DNA from: Saccoglossus kowalevskii
Taxonomy: Eukaryota; Hemichordata; Enteropneusta; Harrimaniidae
Assembly: GCF_000003605.2 (NCBI RefSeq)
Contig: NW_003121425.1
Span: 83,949-147,948 of the forward strand
Length of the DNA: 64,000 nt
Direction of reading: 5' to 3'
The notes beneath the pieces are model-generated. The model made no database searches. It was given only the letters and a program-made list of their open reading frames with translations, and was not told where the DNA came from. Positions 50,601-61,345 of this stretch are shown one piece after another. Within the stretch, counting starts at the first letter, position 1, and each line of letters begins with the position of its first letter. The position numbers and the translations under genes were made by a program.

Positions 50601-52531
50601 TCCACTTCTGAAATCCTCCAGATATCTATTACCGTACTCGGCCGCGTTAGCGCCCATGCTCGGGCAAGCGCCCACCCTCCACTTTTGCGCTATTTTTATA
50701 TTTGGGGTCACATTCAGCAAAGCGCCCACCCCTTCAAAATGCAACTAATTTAAAACTTGGTCATGCGTAATGAATCTTGGTAATCGTTTTTATATGATAC
50801 AGCGTGGACATCGATCGCTGTGAACATGTTGTGAATGCGTAGAACACGGTAACCGTGCGTAAACTACGCTTCGACAATGACCTGTTAATACAAGTAAAAT
50901 GCGATAAATATTTCATGCCATATTCAGTTTACCTCTCAAAAATGGCTAGTTACTAGTTTTTTGGAAAAACCATATCGTTTATTCGCTGAAATCAATTCCA
51001 ACAGATCGTACTTCGACATCGATTATTCACTTCCGCATTGCGTTACCGGAAAGTCTTCGGGAATTTTCGAAGAATTGCGTCAGTACAACACAGCATTCTG
51101 ATTAGTTAATAACCAACTTTGACCCATTGGGTCAAATGACACTGCTGTAGGTCAAATCTGCAATTGCATCATGGCAGAAAGTGATTTTCATCGAGAGTTT
51201 GCGTACGATCCAACAACTTCGTCAGTGGAAATAATATGACAATTTTGACTACAACTGTGTTCCAACAGACTCAAATGTTTTTAATTCAGTAAATTATGGT
51301 GGTACGTAATTAATATTGTAATAAAATGTGCATATTTTTTGTGATCATTTCTGTTTCTTCATTGTGAAATCAATGACGATGCAAATTAATTTAGTAATTT
51401 GATTTTCCCTCAAAGACGTAATCTGTCACTTGATGAATCAAAATTTTCATTTGCACTCTTTTTCGAGGGGGGTGCTCGGGTAAGCGCCCACCCCTACAAA
51501 ATTGTGATTTTCTGAGTTGAGGCCCCTGGGCGCTAACGCGGTCAAGTATGATATATAAAAAAGCTCCAGAAGGAAACGTGTTAATGCCACTTAATAAACC
51601 ATGAGTAGAATTTGAACACAGCACCAATTGATCATTCATCACAAAAACAACAATATCAGTGTAAGTGCCTCTAGTTGCGTGCTGATTGACCTACAGTACT
51701 CACAGGTGCTCTAGCGGGTGATTTCCACTGTTTTTTTTTATGCAAATAGTATTGCTGAACAATGTGGTGCAGTGCTCAGTTCCAGATCTCTGCAGTACCG
51801 TAATTTGTAACTCAATTTATCTTTTATTTGTCTACATATATTTCCATATATGTATTTACTATATATGTGCTTGTTTTGCTTCATTACTAGGTATCAGGAA
51901 TGGTCAAATAGCATACACAGAAGGTTGAAATATAGTGGTACGGTCATAGTCTGAGGGATAATTATCTTTGTTTTTGTGTATTTCAGGCTTCAACTACTAT
52001 TCATACAAACTGTAATAAGTGTAATAAATCTCTCATAACAAGTGGATGGGTGTGTAATCGTTGTCAGAGTATTACTAATACATGCTCAATATGGTGAGTG
52101 TCTTTAACAAAAGGGTTTGCAAATAGTCGTATGATAATAATATGATGTTTATGTGTGGTTTAATCATTGGAAATATATTTCAAAAGTTTGTTGATTTTGC
52201 CTGATGATAATGACTTTCCTGTCAGTATTTACCCATGATGCAATGCGTGACACAGAAATATATACCTTCATATTTGAGATACTGATAATCCATTACCAAC
52301 ATTTGCTATTAGAACCTGCCATAGACACAATGGGGTTATGTAAAAATTTTCCCATATGAATACTAATGAATGTAATTTTGACTTATGTTTTTTAGTCATC
52401 ACGTTGTGAAAGGTTTATACGTTTGGTGCCAAGGTTGTTCCCATGGTGGACATTTACATCACATTGAGGAGTGGCTGAAAAGCAGTTCATGGTGTCCAGC
52501 AGGCTGCGGGCATAAATGTGAATACAGCTGA
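32639..52531 (+). CDS. WDR24: WDR24, GATOR2 complex subunit
   Basis: Part of GATOR2, which relays amino-acid sufficiency to mTORC1 at lysosomes by opposing GATOR1. 18 exons: 32639-32690, 33607-33711, 36455-36568, 38030-38211, 38845-38967, 41283-41414, 42089-42290, 42757-42860, 43412-43618, 44153-44263, 44929-45037, 45397-45679, 46508-46558, 46754-46916, 47607-47709, 49842-49927, 51987-52093, 52396-52531. They total 2370 bases, 789 residues (human 790), with all phases consistent. Residues about 25-395 form the WD40 propeller ([39 protein letters not shown]). The middle is acidic and poorly conserved; the [14 protein letters not shown] helical region follows. The C-terminus (about 710-789) has zinc-binding CNKC...CNRC...CSICHHVVKG...CQGCSHGGH...[12 protein letters not shown]. 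Exon 1 is least certain (it gives VTTS, matching human VTTA); the exon 9 donor (GTTGGT) is weak. A Gly replaces the conserved Trp in DWHPE. Confidence 0.96.
34364..35950 (+). mobile_element. 5'-truncated LINE (non-LTR retrotransposon) in WDR24 intron 2
   Basis: Translation in successive frames gives [15 protein letters not shown] and [11 protein letters not shown] (reverse transcriptase catalytic YADD), then a stop plus a one-base insertion where [11 protein letters not shown] would be expected (near 34598-34635). It continues [31 protein letters not shown], and at about 35460 a zinc-knuckle-like RICKLCN...[13 protein letters not shown]. These are the second half of a reverse transcriptase and the C-terminal cysteine motif of jockey/CR1-like LINEs. 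The endonuclease and first half of the reverse transcriptase are missing, as expected from 5' truncation. An AATAAATACTTATTTGAA-like end near 35920-35940 may be its 3' tail. Same orientation as WDR24. Confidence 0.8.
36117..36139. repeat. (CA)n microsatellite
   Basis: About 11 CA units in WDR24 intron 2, just downstream of the LINE. Confidence 0.9.
37080..37500. repeat. Dispersed repeat with internal near-duplication
   Basis: Contains TTGACCTCTGTGCGTGTG and then two diverged modules, each with ATACAAGATG(G/A)CTGAATG and a following ATCATCA stretch about 170 bases apart. A relative at 59610-59840 has TTGACCTCTGTGTGTGCGG and CAAGATGGCCAAATGG. No coding capacity; family unknown. Confidence 0.5.
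37600..37804. repeat. Palindromic MITE of the TACTTTATTTTCGC type
   Basis: Left end AATACTTTATTTTCGCTTGG, right end CCAGCGAAAATAAAGTATT; the two are inverted repeats, with more inverted symmetry inside (GAAAATAAAATCCAGCGAAT). It lies in WDR24 intron 3, about 225 bases before exon 4. A diverged relative is at 3389-3660. Confidence 0.65.
38968..39570. repeat. Minisatellite (unit about 39-42 bp) starting at the WDR24 exon 5 donor
   Basis: About 15 units built on TATGTGATCTGTGGGTCGG followed by a GGGTTTGGTGTGAAAGTCGCA stretch in 39-42 base periods, with GGTTGTTGTAAAAG variants. The first unit begins with the intronic part of the exon 5 5' splice site (GTATGTGATCCAGTGGG). Because most units are multiples of three, frames stay open on both strands (a 225-codon antisense frame at 38883-39560 and a 112-codon sense frame). 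These are repeat artefacts unless shown otherwise. Confidence 0.9.
40421..40508. repeat. 18-bp tandem repeat
   Basis: Nearly five copies of TAACCATATATCACATAG in WDR24 intron 5; the first four are identical and the last is partial and diverged. Confidence 0.92.
42311..42630. repeat. Degenerate minisatellite downstream of the WDR24 exon 7 donor
   Basis: Six to eight irregular copies of TTGGCCATGTAATGTGCATA plus a variable ATGTATTCATAT part. They start about 20 bases after the exon 7 donor (GTAAGT at 42291) and are interrupted by a run of 14 G (42526-42539). Confidence 0.75.
42983..43136. repeat. MITE-like element with CAGGGGTT ends, copy 2
   Basis: Shares AGGGGTTATTTTAGAAA and AAGAGGGAGCAC with 27941-28249, in opposite orientation; its right end GAACCCTGAG matches the left end of copy 1 inverted. 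In WDR24 intron 8. Confidence 0.45.
43143..43320. repeat. ACTGTAAAA-family MITE remnant
   Basis: ACTGTAAAAACATTTATTTT, then TTCACTGAATTTAG and ATATTCACTTGG; resembles 11513-11712. The right end is eroded. In WDR24 intron 8. Confidence 0.4.
47838..49168. mobile_element. MITE with TTAAGGTAGAAG inverted ends, carrying a nested element
   Basis: Left end TTAAGGTAGAAGTCTACTCA; right end TGGGTAGGCTTCTACCTTAA, a close inverted repeat of about 20 bases. TTAA at both outer edges suggests a TTAA target (piggyBac-like), though TA is possible. A second element with AGCTCCGCTGT ends sits inside (48311-49112). No transposase is encoded. In WDR24 intron 15. Confidence 0.65.
48311..49112. mobile_element. Nested AGCTCCGCTGT element with internal ~155-bp tandem modules
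   Basis: Starts AGCTCCGCTGTCGACG and ends AACAGCGGAGCT. Inside, a module (TTTTCGACTTCTTGTTAAAA, then GCTTTGATACT, then CTCTCTCAGATTTGTTCATT, then CTAATTTTGATGAATATTTT) recurs about four times from 48400 to 49010, roughly every 155 bases. A short GTCGTCGCCGTCATCGCC run follows the left end. Non-coding; family unknown to me. Confidence 0.65.
49470..49807. repeat. MITE ending about 34 bases before WDR24 exon 16
   Basis: Left end TTTAAAGGGGAAGTCAAGAC followed by AAACAAC; right end GTTGTTAGCCTTGACTTTAAA. The two are inverted repeats with small gaps. The insertion is so close to the exon 16 acceptor (exon starts 49842) that it probably sets the upstream limit of the branch-point region. Confidence 0.6.
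50633..51549. mobile_element. Non-autonomous TIR element (ends TACTCGGCCGCGTTAGCGCC)
   Basis: Left end TACTCGGCCGCGTTAGCGCC; right end GGCGCTAACGCGGTCAAGTA. Subterminal CTCGGGCAAGCGCCCACCC and GCTCGGGTAAGCGCCCACCC occur at both ends, in the same orientation. About 0.9 kb, a possible TA duplication, GC-rich ends and AT-rich core, with no transposase. In WDR24 intron 16. The TA target would fit a Tc1/pogo-type element. Confidence 0.7.
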
Positions 52532-52599
52532 CAGAACCACGCCATCTATGGTGAGACATGGAAAAGGACTTTAGTGTGAATCATCTTATAATGTGTATC

Positions 52600-52615
52600 A
52601 TGGGAATAAACTTAG
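52600..52615 (+). terminator. Likely WDR24 polyadenylation signal
   Basis: AATAAA at 52605-52610, about 75 bases after the stop; a second cluster (AAATAAATAAA) near 52931. Confidence 0.4.
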
Positions 52616-53029
52616 ATTGTTTATTCTGAGAACTTGGCTGGTCTCATCTCTTCAAATTCTATTCAGAAGTTATAAGAATCCATAATGAAAACAATGTCTC
52701 TATGTATTCTGGCTCGCAGACAAGATTTGATTGTGCACTTTGACCTGATGTAATGGATATGTGATCTCTGACCTGAATACAATGTCATCTGAATTGTAAA
52801 CACTAAGGACTCCAAAATAACTACCTGAAAATAAAATGTGAACTATGACATTTATTTTGTCTACCATGTGACACTTGTGACTTAAAGAAATGAGACATTG
52901 ACACAATTATTTGAACTAAGCTGACATACCAAATAAATAAACTTTACAGTGTGTACAATTGTAGTTAAATTTAATTTTACTTATTTATTAAAATCCCCTT
53001 GCTCCCTTTTGTCGCATACGACTTGTTTA

Positions 53030-53480
53030 CCACTTCCGTGTGACTGAGAATGTTCTAGATTTTGTTTAGAAACTGGTTGAATAGGTAATAGGACACTGTA
53101 GGAGGCAATAGAAGGTAATGGAACATTCTAGAAATTGGCAGTAAGTTCCAGACTCATTATGTATGCTGATGTAATGCTCTATTTATAAACAGTGTGGGTA
53201 TATATAGGGGAGTTGTTCAGCACTGAGATCAGATCGGAGATCTCGTTGAATTGTGTTGGAGTTTAAGTATCTAGTTATTGGAGTAGTGGAGTTTTACCAC
53301 GTTATTGTACTTGATGTTTGCAGAGTATAATAATACCAGTACCAGTTGAAACTTCACCTGTTAGCTCCGTGTTCGTATTTTATCATCACCGCCAGGGAAG
53401 TCTTTCTGTTACTGTTGCCATTTTGGTATTTGAACCATCACACCTGTACTATACCAATTATGGTAATATTACGTTGCGTG
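53030..53480 (+). mobile_element. Possible solo LTR (fossil)
   Basis: Holds paired GAATGTTCTAGA/GAACATTCTAGAA motifs, then a TATATATAGGGGAG promoter-like stretch, then GAGATCAGATCGGAGATCTC. This order is typical of LTR U3/R regions. No second copy in the window proves it, and the edges are guesses. Confidence 0.25.
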
Positions 53481-53984
53481 TGACACCTTTCATTATAAGT
53501 CTTAATATATGCATTAAAGACTCAAATTTGCGCAATGTATAATTTGGCAATGGCTGATGCCTTCCTCAATTTGTGTACATAGTGTACTTACTTTGAGGAA
53601 TGTTAGCATATGAAGAGTTCACTAGTCTACTAGTTTCTTTTTCAGGATTGGATTTTGAATCTTGCTATTGGACTAAATCATATAACAAGTGCCTAACATG
53701 TCTTCTGAAGACATTCACAACATAACAGTTTAAAATCAACTTACTAGATTGTGTAATTACTGCTCTCATATAAACACAGCATATAAATGAGTATGTTCTA
53801 AGTTTCACTCGGTAACTTGCAACATATCACACACATTTTTTCTAACCCAACTGACATCTTTAAGAACGGTAACTAATCGTAATGATTTTTTAAAATAAAA
53901 TTACTTGCGTTGGTTGTCTTCATTGAATGGCCACCAATAGGAACGTCGTAGTAAGCTTGAAACAGGCTAATTCACTACATTCAA

Positions 53985-56900
53985 TCAAAATGACTATTTT
54001 GAACTGTAGGCATTAGTCTGCGATTCAGCCAATAACGGAGAGAGAAATCTAGGTCAGAGGAAGCCCCATGACCTCAAGATTTTCTTCCTCATCATGTAAC
54101 ACATGATGAAGGTCAAGAAGTCAGCGCCATCTTGCTTTATGTTCACTCTCTTTTTTCTCCGCACCGAGTGTGCATTGTAGCAAAACAGTGCGGTTCAGTC
54201 AGCAGTTTTTCGACTGAGTTTTCTGAGGTACTCCTTCTGTGACTGTTGGTAACAGTAAGACGTGGTGTCTGGTAGGATAACATTTTTCCTTATTCTTATT
54301 AGGGGCCTGTGTCCTTTTTGTATCGCACACAAAAAAACTCGGTTGACACATTTGAACACTTTTGTAGGGCTGTATTGTGTCACTTTCAACTGCATACCTT
54401 GTTAATTCTTAGTGTAGCTAGAATGGCCGACTAGAAGAAAGGAAGCAGAGCTCCTCACCTCCTGTGTTGTCACCCCATAAGTCAACTCGGCCTTGCGGAA
54501 TTACAAGAAGGGGGCCAAGCAGGGCAGGATGTTGGTTTCGTCTCTCCCCCGCTTCCTGCCAGCCAGGGATCATCAGTCGGAGCCAGTACCAGGGGTTTTT
54601 CCCAGAGCACTGCCTCCTCATCCTCCTTGGAAGACCTGCAGGCGTTCCCAGAGGGGACTGACCCGCCTATCAGAAGTTTCATACCCTCACCCTCGATTCC
54701 GAAGAAGTCACTCTCGGTAGTGTCATGGCTTCCAGGATCCCAGGTGATGGATCCAATGCAACATCTAATGTTCGGCTCCCCTGGTCCGGCAGATTGCTGA
54801 ATGTGGCGGGCGCACAGGTGGTGTTGATGGGAGGACGTTAGTTGCCTGGGGAAGAATATAGTCCTAAGAGCCCAGGGTGGGATAACCTTATGACTAATAC
54901 TTTCTGCTGGACCGGTGTTTTTTATGGTACCGGAACCAACAGAGTCTGGAGCTAAACCTCACGCCCCGAAGGGATCCCTCGGTTCCTTTCCCCAGCCCAG
55001 GTACCATGAACTTAATTGGTAGGACAGATAAAAAGGGATTGCCGTGTTCTGTGGAGTTTCTCTGCATTTCAGTCAGAAACAGTCCAGTTGTGACCCATTA
55101 ACTTTTTGTCTGAAATCTCAGAGGCCAAACGCACCAGCCTCCAAAACCAACAGACACAATTGTTGGCTAGACATCGCATGGCCATGTGTGATATCCTGCA
55201 GTGTCATCTGGCTCTCTCGACAGGGAGTACCACTGTGCAGTGGGATGTCATTTTGGCAGTTTGTGTTTTTGCCGGTCACTGGGTGTGTCACCGCCTCAGT
55301 TACTAGACCTCCTCCTCCTCTTCAGGGAGCCACTGATCAGATGGTACAGGTGGAATCCTAGAGCCAGTTGGCTGCTGTCAAGGGCAAGCAGATGGGACTC
55401 CAAGCAGAGAAAAAGCAGCAGCTGAAGTCGGCGCCCACTGGCCAGAAGAAGCCAGGAGGCAAGTGCCCCTAATCTCCCAGGAAATAGAAGAGTAACACAG
55501 GATTTACTACACCCATAAGGCTTTCTAGTAAATCTAACAACTTCCCATCCACACCCGTCACATCAGCTGGTGTTTCTGGCCATGGACAAAGTAGCAAGCT
55601 TGGTGTGTCCATCGCAGTCTAGACAAACGTCTAGTCAGTATTCCCTCTGGCCCTCCAAGAATGCATGAAGAATGTCAGTTCACAGGGTAGTTCGTCAAGC
55701 TGCACTGTGGAGCCGCCCAGTGTAACACACTTTGTTGCAATACTGGTCATACTGGAAACTGGAGAGGCAAGTAACTCCATCGGACCAAGTGAGGGATGCC
55801 TTGCCCTTGTGGATGGCAATCGCCAACATCAGACAGGGGTTCCCTTGGACCCACTCACCACGGGTATGACTTCGATAACGGATGCCTCCCTCACAGGTTG
55901 TGGAGTGCACCTAATGGACGAACAAGTCCAAGGAATATGGCCCCTGCATTGGATTCAGGGTCGCCATATCAATTGGCTCGAACTGAAAGCAGTACACTTA
56001 GCACTGATACACTTTCTACCCATAGTTCGTGACCACAGAGTCTTGCTTCACACAGACAACACAGCGGTGGTCTCCTTCCACTCCAACTAGGAGGGGAGGC
56101 CATATTTCCATCGTTGTCAGCTCTGGCGGAGCAAATTCTCCATTGGTGCCTGAAATTCTATGTGGAGCTAATTGCCTTCCAGGGGTGATGGAACAGTAAA
56201 ATGGATACCCGCTCAGGGTTTCTAGAACACAGTGTTGTAGGTACCCAAATGGGTAGATTCCAGACTGCTGTGAGATGGTCCCACGATAGACCTGTTCATC
56301 ACATCCCTGAATGTCAAGCTCCTTACGTACGTGACATCCCTCCTGACTCCAGGATCATCTGCCATGGACGCATTATCGATCCAGTGGGCCCACATGGACG
56401 CATATGTCTTTCCTCCTTCTCGCTGTTTCACCTGGTAATCAACAAGGCCTGGCTTCCACTACTGTTGGAAATGTTAGTCAAGACAATGGTAGTGCTTCCG
56501 AACATTCCATATCTGCTGTCCCAACCAGACGGCACACTACCAATGAGCCCAGCAATCTACCATTTACACGCATGGAGGCTCTCAGTAGGCTCGCATAGAC
56601 GGAAGGTTTATCTGAGCGGGATGCCAATGTCTTGGCCTGGGCTAATAGGGGTTCAGGGCACGATCCACAGCTGATCGTCATCCCTCATTTGGCCAGTATT
56701 GTCAGCCAAGAAGTTCAGGAGAAGTTGCTTCTATGCCCAGTTCGAGCTTTGAGTTGCTATGAGAGGAGTACTAGGGAGTTGAGGCAAGGCAGCAAGCACA
56801 TGTAACGATTTGCTTTAAGTCCTCATATATGGAGAAAACAGGGGAGTGAGCATAAGGCAAGGTGGCGCTGACCTCTTGACCTTGGTCACGTGTTACATTA

Positions 56901-57007
56901 CGTGGAAGAAAATCTTGAGGTCATGGGGCTTCCCTTGACCTAGATTTCTCTCTCCGTCATTGGCTGAATTGCAGATTAATGCCTACAGTTCAAAATAGTC
57001 ATTTTGA
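53985..57007 (+). mobile_element. DIRS-like retrotransposon fossil with inverted terminal repeats
   Basis: Inverted terminal repeats of about 165-180 bases lie at 53985-54165 and 56845-57007; the outer 100 bases match at about 95%, less further in. Parts in order: a gag-like low-complexity region (about 54420-55450), a reverse transcriptase/RNase H remnant (about 55500-56440; the RNase H has ITDAS, WLELKAVHLAL and HTDNTAVVSF), and a tyrosine recombinase remnant (about 56500-56830; HLHAWRLS). Inverted repeats plus this domain set are typical of DIRS elements. At about 3 kb it is shorter than whole DIRS elements (about 4-6 kb). It is broken in many places (at least five) and looks moderately old. 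Confidence 0.8.
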
Positions 57008-57012
57008 CTGAC

Positions 57013-58300
57013 CGGTGTTTTTGGCGGGTATGAACTACTAGTAGAGTGGTTGATGTTGGGTTGGGTTGGGTCATCTACGCCGTTATTCATTCCTGAACAC
57101 ACACGGTCGCCATACAAATTCTGCAATTCTCGCTTCATTGCATCTTTAAAGATCTTATTCACGGACAAGTCAGGGGGCTGAAGACGAGCTGTGCAGCATG
57201 CTGGCACAAATACTACAGAGATCGTTCAACTTCTTCAAAAGTTCTTGACCGCGATGTGCTTTAAAAACATCAATTATGGCGACTGCCTGGAAGTTGAATC
57301 CTCGTCCTGGTTGCATTCACATACGTTATAATGATGTTATCGACGTATAGCATCATGAAATTATGATTTGACCAATGACTTTCTGTGTGCAAAACATCCC
57401 AAGCATCGGGAAAATAGTAGCCTGGGTGACAACGATCGGTAGTCCCCTTATATAATATCTGAGGTGGTAAAAAATTACCTGAAGCAGTCAATGCAAACAA
57501 TGCAGTAATTTGCTGCTTGTCATTCAGTCCAGCTATTGTGACTTGATGTGATCCTTGTTCTTCCATTGTCCGCTCGCCTGCTGGAATTATCGCAACACCG
57601 GTCTGGTCCCAGTTTATAACAAGCTCTTGGGTTACCCGTTCAGGGAAAGCTGCTTCAACGGCGGGAAAGTCATCTACAATTTTTTGACAGCATTTGTACC
57701 TTTTCTCTTAACGTAACCCATGCGATGAAGCAGCGATTTTGCTCGGTCCACGGTCAAGTTGATGTGACCCTCAAACTCTTGTAGTAAATTTCGATTTCCA
57801 TGTAGAAGTATACCTCGACCGATTGCAATACAAACGGCTGAATTAACAACACTGCCCTTGATGTGTTGCCATCGTACGAGTGATTGTACCTTGGAGTCGA
57901 GTTCACCACCAAACAGTACGGAACGTCCCTTTGTTGTCGGCAATGTGTTGACATTTTCTTTGCCACTCGGAATTGCTTTAAGATTGTTTCACTCACGAAC
58001 AACACCAAGCCTACCAAGTTCTTTAGTGAATTTTCTAGCAGCATTCATCACTCCGTTTACTGCATATTTGCCGATTTTAGCTCGAATATTTTCATCATAG
58101 TGCTGATAATTTCTGTGTTTTCGTTTCCGACTAGCGGATGTTATCTCTTCATTGGCAATGGCAATTACTTCAGGTGACAGTTTGTACTGTTTGATGTCGT
58201 TGATGTTATTTGGATCGAGCAAGTTTGTTTCACTTAGTGACGGTAATGGTGCTTTTTTCAAACCTTTTTATGAGATCGGTAGCCATGTTGTTGTGTCGGT
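57013..58300 (-). pseudogene. Pogo-like DDE transposase, broken
   Basis: Read on the minus strand from about 58290: an N-terminal part (about 58261-57989: KLSPEVIAIANEE and YQHYDENIRAKIGKYAVNG, a psq-like helix-turn-helix), then after a frame change a CENP-B/Tc5-type DNA-binding part (57950-57674: GRSVLFGGELDSKVQ, HINLTVDRAKSLLHRMGYVK), then the catalytic core in another frame (57690-57270: ELVINWDQTGVAI with the first Asp, FLPPQILYKG; then AIIDVFKAHRGQ with the second Asp near 57260), and finally LQPPDLSVNKIFKDAMKREL (57190-57130). At least three frame breaks, so not active. No clear terminal inverted repeats; the downstream end abuts the DIRS-like fossil. A plain DNA transposon of the Tc1/mariner superfamily. 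Confidence 0.85.
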
Positions 58301-60600
58301 AAATTGCAGACGATGATTCATGTATGTTTACTACACAGAAGACTGATTTTTTGGAGGAAACAAGCCCACTTTTATACACTCATTTCTCTCATGTCAGCGC
58401 TTCACACGGTTTACGGTAGAGATGCCGTTTACGTGACAGGTATTTTAATTAGTTAATTAGGAAACCAAGATGACCTCCCTCCACATCTTATTTTCGGAAA
58501 GCTTATTGTATGAATTTTAAAATTTTGTTAGTATTTTTTTATGGACAATGTAGTTTGAAATATGCACAAAAATGTGCTTTTTTGGTCAAAAGTGATTTAA
58601 AAAAAATAGCTTCTAAACCATGCTTGTGTTTCTGTCAAAGTTGGTGTATGGGTCCATCTGTTTACTATGAAGAAAGTGCCGTTTTGAAAACTGTCTACCA
58701 GTTGTCAATTTTGCAGGGCAGCATCTCAAATTTCACTACTTCAAGTTTATGCATAAATTAACACCCAGGCTAGTTAGATGTACGATTGTTGTAACACTGT
58801 TCAACCAAAAACAATGCCCCGATGGCGTTTTGAAAATAAACACATTGTCAATCATTTGTGAAAATTTCAAAGCAAAAGATCAAAGCGTCTAGGAGCTTGT
58901 TTTTTTAAAGTTCTGGGATGTGCACTAAGCTGAGATAAATTCTAATTTGCATAACAATTCACTCAGTAAGAAGTTTGCTCTTGCTCATAATTAAAATGGC
59001 TGTAAGAGTTTCAAATTTAAATGTATTATCGTTTTGTAAAAAGTTAAATATAGTGCATAATATGGAAATCCCGTCATTACTTTTTTTCACCGTGTTTCTG
59101 TTTATTATTATGTACAGCCTTGCTAAATCTTGCTAAGCATTCAAAAGAGAGAATATTTGCACATGTTATCTATATTTTAAAATCATTTTTTGCGTATGTT
59201 CCACTATTCACAATTCTACAAAATTTTAATAGTCTATAGCCAAGACTGTTTGGATAATAAAAAGCAAAAAAAAATCACTCCCAAGTGCCCGTGGACCTGC
59301 ATCACCACCTTAATACCAGAAGACAGTAAAACAATGAATAATATTTACAAGTGCGAAATACATAATAGTCTGAGTGCATACGATCGTCTGACACTGTGTT
59401 GATCCCATTGTATTTGTTTTGCAACAAGGTGGGACGGAGATTGGCAAGATGTTTATAAAACTATAAAACTTTAAAAACGAATTTAAAACACCGCTAAGTC
59501 GTCCGAAATTAGGAATGCGCGAATTTTCAACACCATAAAAACTAACTTCTTTACAGTAGGTGAATAGGAGGGTTGAAACTCCTCAGCCTAAATTAGTCCC
59601 TGTTCGGACGTAGTCCATAAACGTATGGATTGACCTCTGTGTGTGCGGCCATACCTATATCTTAGACGTGCCTGGACTGATTACATTCAAACTTCACACA
59701 TAAAAGATACATACTAATATTCATATTTACATTTTTTTTTTTCAATTTTTTGCACGATCTGTTTCAAGATGGCCAAATGGTGGCCATTTTTGCACTGAAA
59801 AATCACCAAAATCATAGATAAACAGATGTATTGGTTCGACCACTGGTGGCTATTTTGTTTTAATTAATGCTTAATTAGTTTAATCATACTAACAGTAACT
59901 AATAGGACTGAGCCATGCATGACTTGTTCCTTTTTTTCTCCAGCACATTAGTTTTAATTCACATCTATTAAATAGACGAAATATGTAATGATAATGTCCT
60001 TTTGCAGATTTTTTTGTTGCTATTTACCCTTTAGAAATCTAAATACACGTGGTACGCATTTGATATTTGTGAACGTTATATTTGTAGGGTAATGTACATT
60101 TCACACAAAAACTGTGCTACAAGTCTGATTGAATAATGTTAGTTCCTGGACCTGTTTTTCGAACTTGCATTCACCATATATGATACAATGTTGGATAACC
60201 AAATTATGACTTGGGACATAAGTCATATGTATAGACCATAACATATTTCATCAGCCAACTTTTAAGTGTATGGTAATGTACATTTCATTCAACCTTAGTG
60301 TAGCATAGATTTGAAAGTTATTTTGCAATATCATAGTAAATTGATTCCATGAATTAGTAAGTTAAGTATTCATGAAGATTATTGTGTGCCATTTGGCTAA
60401 CACAATCAAATATAAGATTGATGAAACTTCTGGTTTTCATCACCGAGTTTGTACTCTTAATGTAGGTTGCAACATACATGCGGATTTACTTCTAAAATTC
60501 AAATGCACGAGACTTCATTTGCAACTCCTCATTGTGTGATAAGCAAACATTATTCAAACATTAAAACTGGTAATGCAACTGTGCGACATTTCCGCTATAG
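58301..60600. other. Gene-free repeat-bearing region
   Basis: The only recognisable structure is the dispersed repeat near 59610-59840 related to 37080-37500. Short frames (58510-58761, 59190-59402) have no family features. Confidence 0.45.
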
Positions 60601-60637
60601 CTTTTATATACATAGTTCCAGTCCTCTCTGACCCTTC

Positions 60638-60853
60638 TTGGGAGTCAGGAGAATCGATATTAAGAATTATGGAAGAACAGCAAATTTATCGACCCCTTTT
60701 CTAGAATGGCATAGAAATATCGGGGAAATAGCTTTTAGTGCTGAACTATCAGAGAGGGCTCTAGCTATATATCACACTGATTGGGATAGAGTTAAGCTTC
60801 ATATGCTAACTACATATAACCATACTAAGGTAGGGTATAGGGAGAAGTTTTGA
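60638..60853 (+). pseudogene. Gag-like fragment of an LTR-type retroelement (fossil)
   Basis: A 71-codon frame contains FLEWHRNIGEIAF and a basic region ending YNHTKVGYREKF. The pattern resembles the SCAN-like region of Ty3/gypsy gag proteins. No pol or LTR is attached here. A short isolated remnant, broken. Confidence 0.4.
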
Positions 60854-61149
60854 GAAGGAAAGCCCTCAAGATGATACGGTAAAAAGAGATTCATTTGGTA
60901 AGCCATTTACAGTGATCTCGTGTATTTAATGTAGCCCATCTTATATTCCTAAAGTGAATAAAAGCCCGCTTCAAATATTAGTAATTCACACAGATAGATG
61001 AAATAGAAGGCTTACAGCCAAGCCCTATTGATTAAGTAATGAGTGCAGATGCTAACTACCAATATATAGCCATAGCCAATCAGCATGGATCAGTTTTAGT
61101 GTGGATGGCCGTGTGTCGAAATGAACGATGGCTGTTGTTGGTGTCTTTG

Positions 61150-61345
61150 TTTTCGTTTCATTTTGATTTGCCGTGAACTTCTTGACAGGAGTTAAAACAT
61201 GATTTCAAAACTTCTTTTATGGATAAGTCAAGTGGCTGTAATTTGTCTGGAATAAACAACACCTGAATGCTATTTCCTGCTTTGAAGACGTTCAACAAGG
61301 CAAGTGATTTGTGGTCTAGTGGCAATAAGTTCCTATTATCAGAAA
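61150..61345 (-). pseudogene. Pogo-like transposase fragment
   Basis: On the minus strand: LNVFKAGNSIQVLFIPDKLQ, then PLDLSIKEVLKSCFN, then a stop. This matches the segment after the second catalytic Asp in pogo-like transposases (compare 57190-57130: LQPPDLSVNKIFKDAMKREL). The rest of the enzyme is not recognisable nearby. Old and truncated. Confidence 0.65.

Noticed and set aside
54418-55425. Several overlapping 60-105-codon frames as host genes
   Set aside because: They lie between the inverted terminal repeats of the DIRS-like fossil and are best explained as parts of it.
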